A DNA stretch of 64,000 nt from Peptoniphilus grossensis ph5. GTDB lineage: Bacteria > Bacillota > Clostridia > Tissierellales > Peptoniphilaceae. Made by a program: the position numbers and the translations under genes. The first letter of the stretch is position 1, and every line of letters begins with the position of its first letter. The notes under the pieces are model-generated. The model worked only from the letters and a program-made list of their open reading frames with translations. It had not been told where the DNA came from and ran no database searches. The stretch is taken from assembly GCF_000311825.1 (NCBI RefSeq), contig NZ_HE978566.1, positions 691,725 to 755,724 of the forward strand, read 5' to 3'. Shown here piece by piece: positions 60,001 to 64,000 of this stretch.

Positions 60001-63000
60001 CTTGCCAAGAAGATTTTTATTTGCACCGAGGATTTTATAAACAGAATTTCCTTCGTTATCCATTTCAAAGCTTCCATATTTGTCAACTTTTCCAGTGTTA
60101 ACTACCTTTAAGTTTTCTTCTATATCTCCATCTTCATTTACAAAAGCTGCCCCTGCAAACCAAACTTTATTGTTTACTTCGTTAAAATCAGCTGGATTTT
60201 TTTCTTGGTCTCTTTCAAAAAGAGTTTTTGTCTTGTCTTTTTGAAGATGATAAGTATCTTTAACCTTTAAAATAATTTCATCTGGATTTTCTGCATTTAG
60301 GCTAACAATTTTTGGTGCAGTTCTATCTATTTTTACAGGAATGTATGAAACTTGATAAGGATATTTTGGAGAAAGTCTATACTCAAATTTATAATAATAT
60401 TGACCTTCTGCAATTGGATCAAATTTTCCTTCAATATAATTTGGATCAGTTTTATCTTCTGCATGAGGATTATAAATTAATCCGTCCCATCTCAAATCGC
60501 CATAAACTTTTAACTTTGAGCCCTTAATTCCCTTTGCGTCACTTCTCTTTGAATTTAAAATTCCCTTTATAAAATGATCAACTGTAATAACTTTAAGTGG
60601 CTTTTGATTATTTTCATCCATTGTATTTACAATAGAAATTTTGCAGTCAGATGCAGATCTTAAAATCAATGGACTAGGTGTAAGACCTCTATCAATTTCA
60701 TTTCCAGAAATAATTTTACTATCTCCACTAGAATTCATATTGAAGTCTTGTGAGTTATTAAAAGCAAATAATTCAGGATCTTGGTCTAAAGTTTTGTTTT
60801 CAGTTTCCCTATTTTGAATTACTCCTGCCGGCTTAAATAAATCTATACCATGCTCTCCACCACGGCCTTTATTTAATGTTCCTGGAATTTTAGGATTTCC
60901 TTCATCATCATAACCTACAATACCCTTTGACCTTGAACCTTCTTCCCAAGCCCATTTATCAACAATTGGTTCTTTGTTCCAATCACCAGCAAATCCCATT
61001 ACAGGCATTGAAAGTGATGGCTGAGGATCTTTTGCATCAGTTTTTTCTTCTTTAGATTCAAATTTTATATAGCCTTCGACAAATTGGTCCTTATTCATTG
61101 CTTCGCCCACATGTAATGTAGCGCCCAAATCATAAGAGCCTCTTTTTGGTATTGTTATTTCATCTTGTGCAAAAGTTATGCTTGCTCCAGAAACTTCTTT
61201 AGGATGAATTTCTGCAACTACTTGTTTTCCATCTTTGCTATTTTCATCTTTATACTCTTCGTCTAATTTTTTCTTTGTTACTTCTCCATCTGTTGTGATT
61301 TTTGATGAACTTACTTTTACAGTTATGTCTTTATCAGATGGATTGTCTATATTAATTGTAAAATCTTTTTTATCAGATTTAATTTCCTTTAATGAGACAG
61401 CTCCGTAAGAATTCATTTCTCCCTTAGAATCTTCAACTTTGTAAGAAACAATTAAATTGTTCTTTAAAGCTTTTTCAACATTTATTAAACCTGATCCTTG
61501 TTGTCTTGGCGAAGCAAATAAATAATTTCCATTTCCATCATCAGTTGTTGGATCAATCATTGGCGTTGATGTGTTTTGGAGCATAATCTTTGTAAGAGAA
61601 GTTATATCTATACCTCTTGATTTTATAACCGGTTCATTTACAAGCTCTTTAACTCTCGGTCTTATTAAAACAGTTGAAGCTGATACCACTGGAGCAGCCA
61701 TTGATGTTCCTGACATATATTGATAAGTGTCGACACCATTTATCTTATTTAAAGTTGAATAAATATTTTTACCAGGAGCAGAAACATCAGGTTTTAACAT
61801 TAAATCAATCCTTGGTCCCCATGAAGTTGAGCCAGCTGGAACATTAGTATCTTCCCAGGCAATTTTATGATTTAAAAATTTAAGGCTAAGTTCTTTTTCG
61901 TCTCCAACTTTTGGTTTCTTTGAATTATATTTTGCCATATCAATTCTGTAATCTGAATCTTTTGCTTTAAAGTCTTCCTTATCATCAACTTTTCTATCAC
62001 AAATCATATCCCAGATTAATTTTCCATCCATGCCTGATACAGAAAATACAGGAACTCTTGTATTTTCATCTTGCTCATATCCCATAGCAGGAATACTTTC
62101 CCAATCATCTCTATTGTAATAAGAAACTGTATTTACTACTATTAATCCCTTTGCTCCTTTGTCAAAAACTTTTTTAAAGGCAAATTTCAGATCCTTAGTA
62201 TAAATTCTATCCATTACAACAATTTTATCTTTCAAATCTTTTCCAGCTATATCTTCATCTTGACATTGTCCCAAGTAAATAAAATTATATTTGCCTTGAG
62301 GGAAATTATTTTTATCAAAGAAAGCACCAATTTGAGAATATCTAAAATCTCTTCCGCCAATGTTCACGCCTTCATAATCAATTTTAGTATTACGAGATGA
62401 TGCAACAGCGATTGCATCTTCGTGAGCAGCAGTTCTCGTTACATTTCCTGTATCTGTCATTTTCAAAGAATTATTTGCATATCTATCCCAAGATGAACTA
62501 GAAGATGACGTTGCATAATTACCAGTGGCAACACAAATAGGAATACCAGCTTTTCTAAGAGCTCTAATTCCATACCAATATTTTTCTCCTACTAAACCAG
62601 TTCCCGTAAAACCAGAAGAAACAGAAATAACATCTACATCATGCTTAATGCAATCTTCAAAGGCATGAAACATAGTCTCATCTCCAGCAAAACCGTCACT
62701 GGCATCAGAATACATCTTGTAAGAAAAAATTTGTGCATTAGGTGCAATACCTCTTATCCCTTTATTGGCTTTTACATCTTCTAAAGTATCATTTGCTGCC
62801 AAAATCCCAGCTATGTGCATTCCGTGTGGATCATAATAATCAGAACCATCGTCATATTTTTCTGTGGTAATCTTACCACCATTTAAGTAATTAAAAGAAT
62901 GAGGGACTTTATCCGATAACCAGAATTCCTTATCAGAACCTTTTAAATTTTCCTTTTTAATCTTTAAAGAACTCTTCGCGTCATCATCAATTCGCATAGC

Positions 63001-63576
63001 CTTGTGACTTGCATCCATTCCAGTATCAATATTTGCAATTACCATACCACGACCATCATAATTTTTTCCAAGATTTGCATTTATTGCATTTAACTCTTTT
63101 AGATAATCGCTGGCACTATCAGCCCCTACAAGCTTTCTTGCATTTTCCATAAGTGGAACTAATTTGCCTGCCCTTTCAACATTTTTAACACCCTTAATAC
63201 TTTTTAAATTATCTAATTCTTCAGGGTAAGTTTCAACAGAGACAGCGTTAAAAATAATATTATACTCATATAAAACCTTTAAGTTTTTTATCTTATTTAA
63301 AGTCTGCAAAATTTCATTTTTATTTGCCTTATCTTCAAATTCTACAAAATAAACAACTTTATCTCTTTTAACTTTTACACTTGGCTCTTCTTTTTCAAAG
63401 TCTTCAAGTATTTTACTTTTCTTTGAATCAAATTCTTTTTTATCTCTAACAATCTTTTGAGTCTCAGTTAAAGAATTATTGCCTATATTATTTTCCGCAA
63501 AAACTCCATTAAAAGAACTCATCACAAATATCATCGACAAAGTCAACGATGAAAAATTTCTTAAATTCTTATTCAT
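57031..63576 (-). CDS. giant SLH-anchored subtilisin-family cell-surface protease (S8, C5a-peptidase/lactocepin type)
   Basis: 2181 residues. Signal peptide 1-27 ending GVFA. An inhibitor I9-like propeptide (about 70-145). Peptidase S8 with Asp184 (ANIDTGMD), His251 (DPHGMHIAG), Asn353 (ATGN) and Ser625 (SGTSMAAPV); a PA insert at about 430-530. Then Fn3-like and beta-sandwich domains as in C5a peptidases, a charged region, InlB-type repeats near 1880-1970 (VTFEANGGSGKIP), an Asn/Lys/Pro linker and three SLH domains at about 2010-2181 (NHWAKDAINNAVNKGYF; FSDVDENKYYAPYVDWAYK; ISSWAKDSVKEMVKLGLIKG). SLH domains hold it to wall polymers instead of LPXTG. Likely degrades host proteins or peptides. 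ATG with GGAGGAATT. Confidence 0.95.
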   Translation of the reverse strand: MNKNLRNFSSLTLSMIFVMSSFNGVFAENNIGNNSLTETQKIVRDKKEFDSKKSKILEDFEKEEPSVKVKRDKVVYFVEFEDKANKNEILQTLNKIKNLKVLYEYNIIFNAVSVETYPEELDNLKSIKGVKNVERAGKLVPLMENARKLVGADSASDYLKELNAINANLGKNYDGRGMVIANIDTGMDASHKAMRIDDDAKSSLKIKKENLKGSDKEFWLSDKVPHSFNYLNGGKITTEKYDDGSDYYDPHGMHIAGILAANDTLEDVKANKGIRGIAPNAQIFSYKMYSDASDGFAGDETMFHAFEDCIKHDVDVISVSSGFTGTGLVGEKYWYGIRALRKAGIPICVATGNYATSSSSSSWDRYANNSLKMTDTGNVTRTAAHEDAIAVASSRNTKIDYEGVNIGGRDFRYSQIGAFFDKNNFPQGKYNFIYLGQCQDEDIAGKDLKDKIVVMDRIYTKDLKFAFKKVFDKGAKGLIVVNTVSYYNRDDWESIPAMGYEQDENTRVPVFSVSGMDGKLIWDMICDRKVDDKEDFKAKDSDYRIDMAKYNSKKPKVGDEKELSLKFLNHKIAWEDTNVPAGSTSWGPRIDLMLKPDVSAPGKNIYSTLNKINGVDTYQYMSGTSMAAPVVSASTVLIRPRVKELVNEPVIKSRGIDITSLTKIMLQNTSTPMIDPTTDDGNGNYLFASPRQQGSGLINVEKALKNNLIVSYKVEDSKGEMNSYGAVSLKEIKSDKKDFTINIDNPSDKDITVKVSSSKITTDGEVTKKKLDEEYKDENSKDGKQVVAEIHPKEVSGASITFAQDEITIPKRGSYDLGATLHVGEAMNKDQFVEGYIKFESKEEKTDAKDPQPSLSMPVMGFAGDWNKEPIVDKWAWEEGSRSKGIVGYDDEGNPKIPGTLNKGRGGEHGIDLFKPAGVIQNRETENKTLDQDPELFAFNNSQDFNMNSSGDSKIISGNEIDRGLTPSPLILRSASDCKISIVNTMDENNQKPLKVITVDHFIKGILNSKRSDAKGIKGSKLKVYGDLRWDGLIYNPHAEDKTDPNYIEGKFDPIAEGQYYYKFEYRLSPKYPYQVSYIPVKIDRTAPKIVSLNAENPDEIILKVKDTYHLQKDKTKTLFERDQEKNPADFNEVNNKVWFAGAAFVNEDGDIEENLKVVNTGKVDKYGSFEMDNEGNSVYKILGANKNLLGKTLEVAALDGASNFTNLYRIKFDKEVKNGKLEYFLETEDGQANEKLGEIDASKLKNVEVKEDKKEEDKARDNKKKDYGNPEISIEKNSSYIKELTEEDTKRIIEPKEIKKTNEFTGEDSIDYDYGDIKSIDEYGIPSRYSDGSPMEFKDKDLDTLKDMGYIGKIIPDSNGGFDIKGEVKNVSQDAKIYFVSTTMSKTNKREEVKKVPGSYDENTHSLKFNLWANKDDIDNNKGIDYKGDIELFVVDSGKTSKSIFLRMPKEKNTSVEKNESSKLLTSEHSIVELGGEDLGGKLKEDKDENGKTFYRVRDELRIKKGYGVRIISRNPGKTNLDANYTEDFINNDEDVKTFEANIKVLDGFNVVRYEIYKLDGSKDLKEENLIEEMGKCFYVDRDKVQLNMDPDTFYPYTDGNKGELYFRKSPHTLRGKIGDKGGFNWHLRINESMIDQYLIYGDLKSDNSKDFEVKLDVRDNDVMDWSAKDYKLNGPEGGILSQYRIYMDRFKPEIKLSKDDNSENPITLNYGDKKVYLKVSDKRDADKPGRIEKVNIFANGKEFDQSKNLKDFAQDDRIEIKVIASDYARNTSVKIFDLDLDKDEIREIENEDVKVTVNGNEENVKQGEDFVLPEYNENVETNKKFIGWNVRGIIQKPGHIFLAKEDIEIEPVFEEVSQKKYTVTFEANGGSGKIPSQTVTEKEEIELPQNTFVAPEGKVFDAWIVSGDRNKKNAGEKIKVDSDITITASWKDIKEEKPADENKKPSEDNYPDKKENESNSNSNKENNYPLIRNRNHEKMSPVFTNNGINNNPGSIFSTNDDNTNGLENHWAKDAINNAVNKGYFKDIAELNNFMPDKNLTRAEFVTILGRVANVDTNKYKNKVFSDVDENKYYAPYVDWAYKNKIACGFGDDTFMPDKELTREEMCAFLSRFNKVNKLNNKVENTNIDFKDEKDISSWAKDSVKEMVKLGLIKGMDDGKFAPKEKLTRAQIAQVVFSMK

Positions 63577-63600
63577 AATTCCTCCAAATAAATTTTATAA

Positions 63601-63662
63601 CGATAATAATTATCATCATTTTTTACCTAATAGAGTTTAGCATCAGAAAATTACTTTTTCAA
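63601..63662 (-). promoter_or_regulatory. protease promoter with Fur-box-like operator
   Basis: Minus strand TTGAAA (63662-63657), 17 bp, TAAACT (63639-63634). Downstream, 63601-63615 reads CGATAATAATTATCA: 14 of 15 matches to the Bacillus-type 7-1-7 Fur box TGATAATNATTATCA, with a perfect 13-bp palindrome. It lies near +13 to +27, where a bound regulator would block transcription. Iron control is inferred. Confidence 0.65.
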
Positions 63663-64000
63663 TATTCATTTCTTTAATAAAACTATTGTATTTTTAACAA
63701 AACAATTTAATTAAAAATATTATTATTTCTGTGGTTTATAAAATTCTTTTAATAACCTAACTTGCTTTACAAATTTATATAAGTTTTAAAAATATTAACT
63801 TAAAAATATTCTTGTATTAAATGTTTTTCGGTAATATTGTTAATTTCTTCTTATGAACCTTTGATTTTAATTTTTGAAATTTTTTGTTTTATCATTTATT
63901 TTTGTCAAATTTAATTTTACAACTTAGCATTTTCTAAAAAGCTAATTATAATTAAAAAATATTTACGCCAATAAAGTCCTACTTCAAGACATAAAAAAAA
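63663..64000. other. AT-rich intergenic region to the window end
   Basis: No coding frame with a ribosome-binding site and no clear hairpin with a T run seen. The upstream gene of this side is outside the window. Confidence 0.5.

Overview
The window comes from a low-GC, Gram-positive, strictly anaerobic fermenter, most likely a Tissierellales/Peptoniphilaceae-type Firmicute. The clues are AT-rich DNA, strong GGAGG ribosome-binding sites, frequent TTG starts, a 2-hydroxyacyl-CoA dehydratase activase, a 2[4Fe-4S] ferredoxin, a class III PHA synthase (PhaC/PhaE) and a giant SLH-anchored surface protease. The genus assignment is inference; no rRNA is present.

Layout. 1-5.9 kb is chromosome: a truncated giant activase, a ferredoxin, a Zn/Cd-type P-ATPase with its own strong promoter and candidate operator, then a tRNA operon (Ser-GCU, CAU, Phe-GAA). 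5.86-50.75 kb is one prophage of about 44.9 kb inserted at the 3' end of tRNA-Phe. A 23-bp direct repeat (attL 5856-5878, attR 50726-50748) bounds it, with paired arm-type repeats just inside. 50.75-64 kb is chromosome again: the displaced tRNA terminator, phaC-phaE, a GNAT protein, a DUF3793-flavodoxin pair, a DAACS-type symporter and a 2181-residue subtilase with three SLH domains downstream of a near-consensus Fur box.

Prophage. It has a contractile (PBSX/Xkd-like myovirus) tail. The lysogeny module faces right (S24 repressor, a SAP-domain membrane protein, integrase). Everything lytic faces left: cro-like and Xis-like genes, Gp157-ERF recombination, a replisome organizer containing iterons, a DnaC-like loader, a long run of small early genes with stereotyped overlapping junctions, SSB, a FolD-like protein, a DUF3310-MazG fusion, an ArpU-like regulator, a DNA methylase, terminase, portal, head, tail, baseplate, fibres, then holin and a three-domain endolysin. 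At the far left is a separate divergent cassette with three palindromic operators, probably a lysogenic-conversion (moron) unit.

Integrity. Two essential genes look broken. The integrase has a frameshift at an A7 run. The large terminase has an in-frame TAG inside its Walker A region, next to a homing-type HNH gene. The prophage is therefore probably defective, unless recoding or sequencing error explains these. The tail-assembly chaperone has a classical -1 frameshift site (A AAA AAC) that creates a 61-codon extension.
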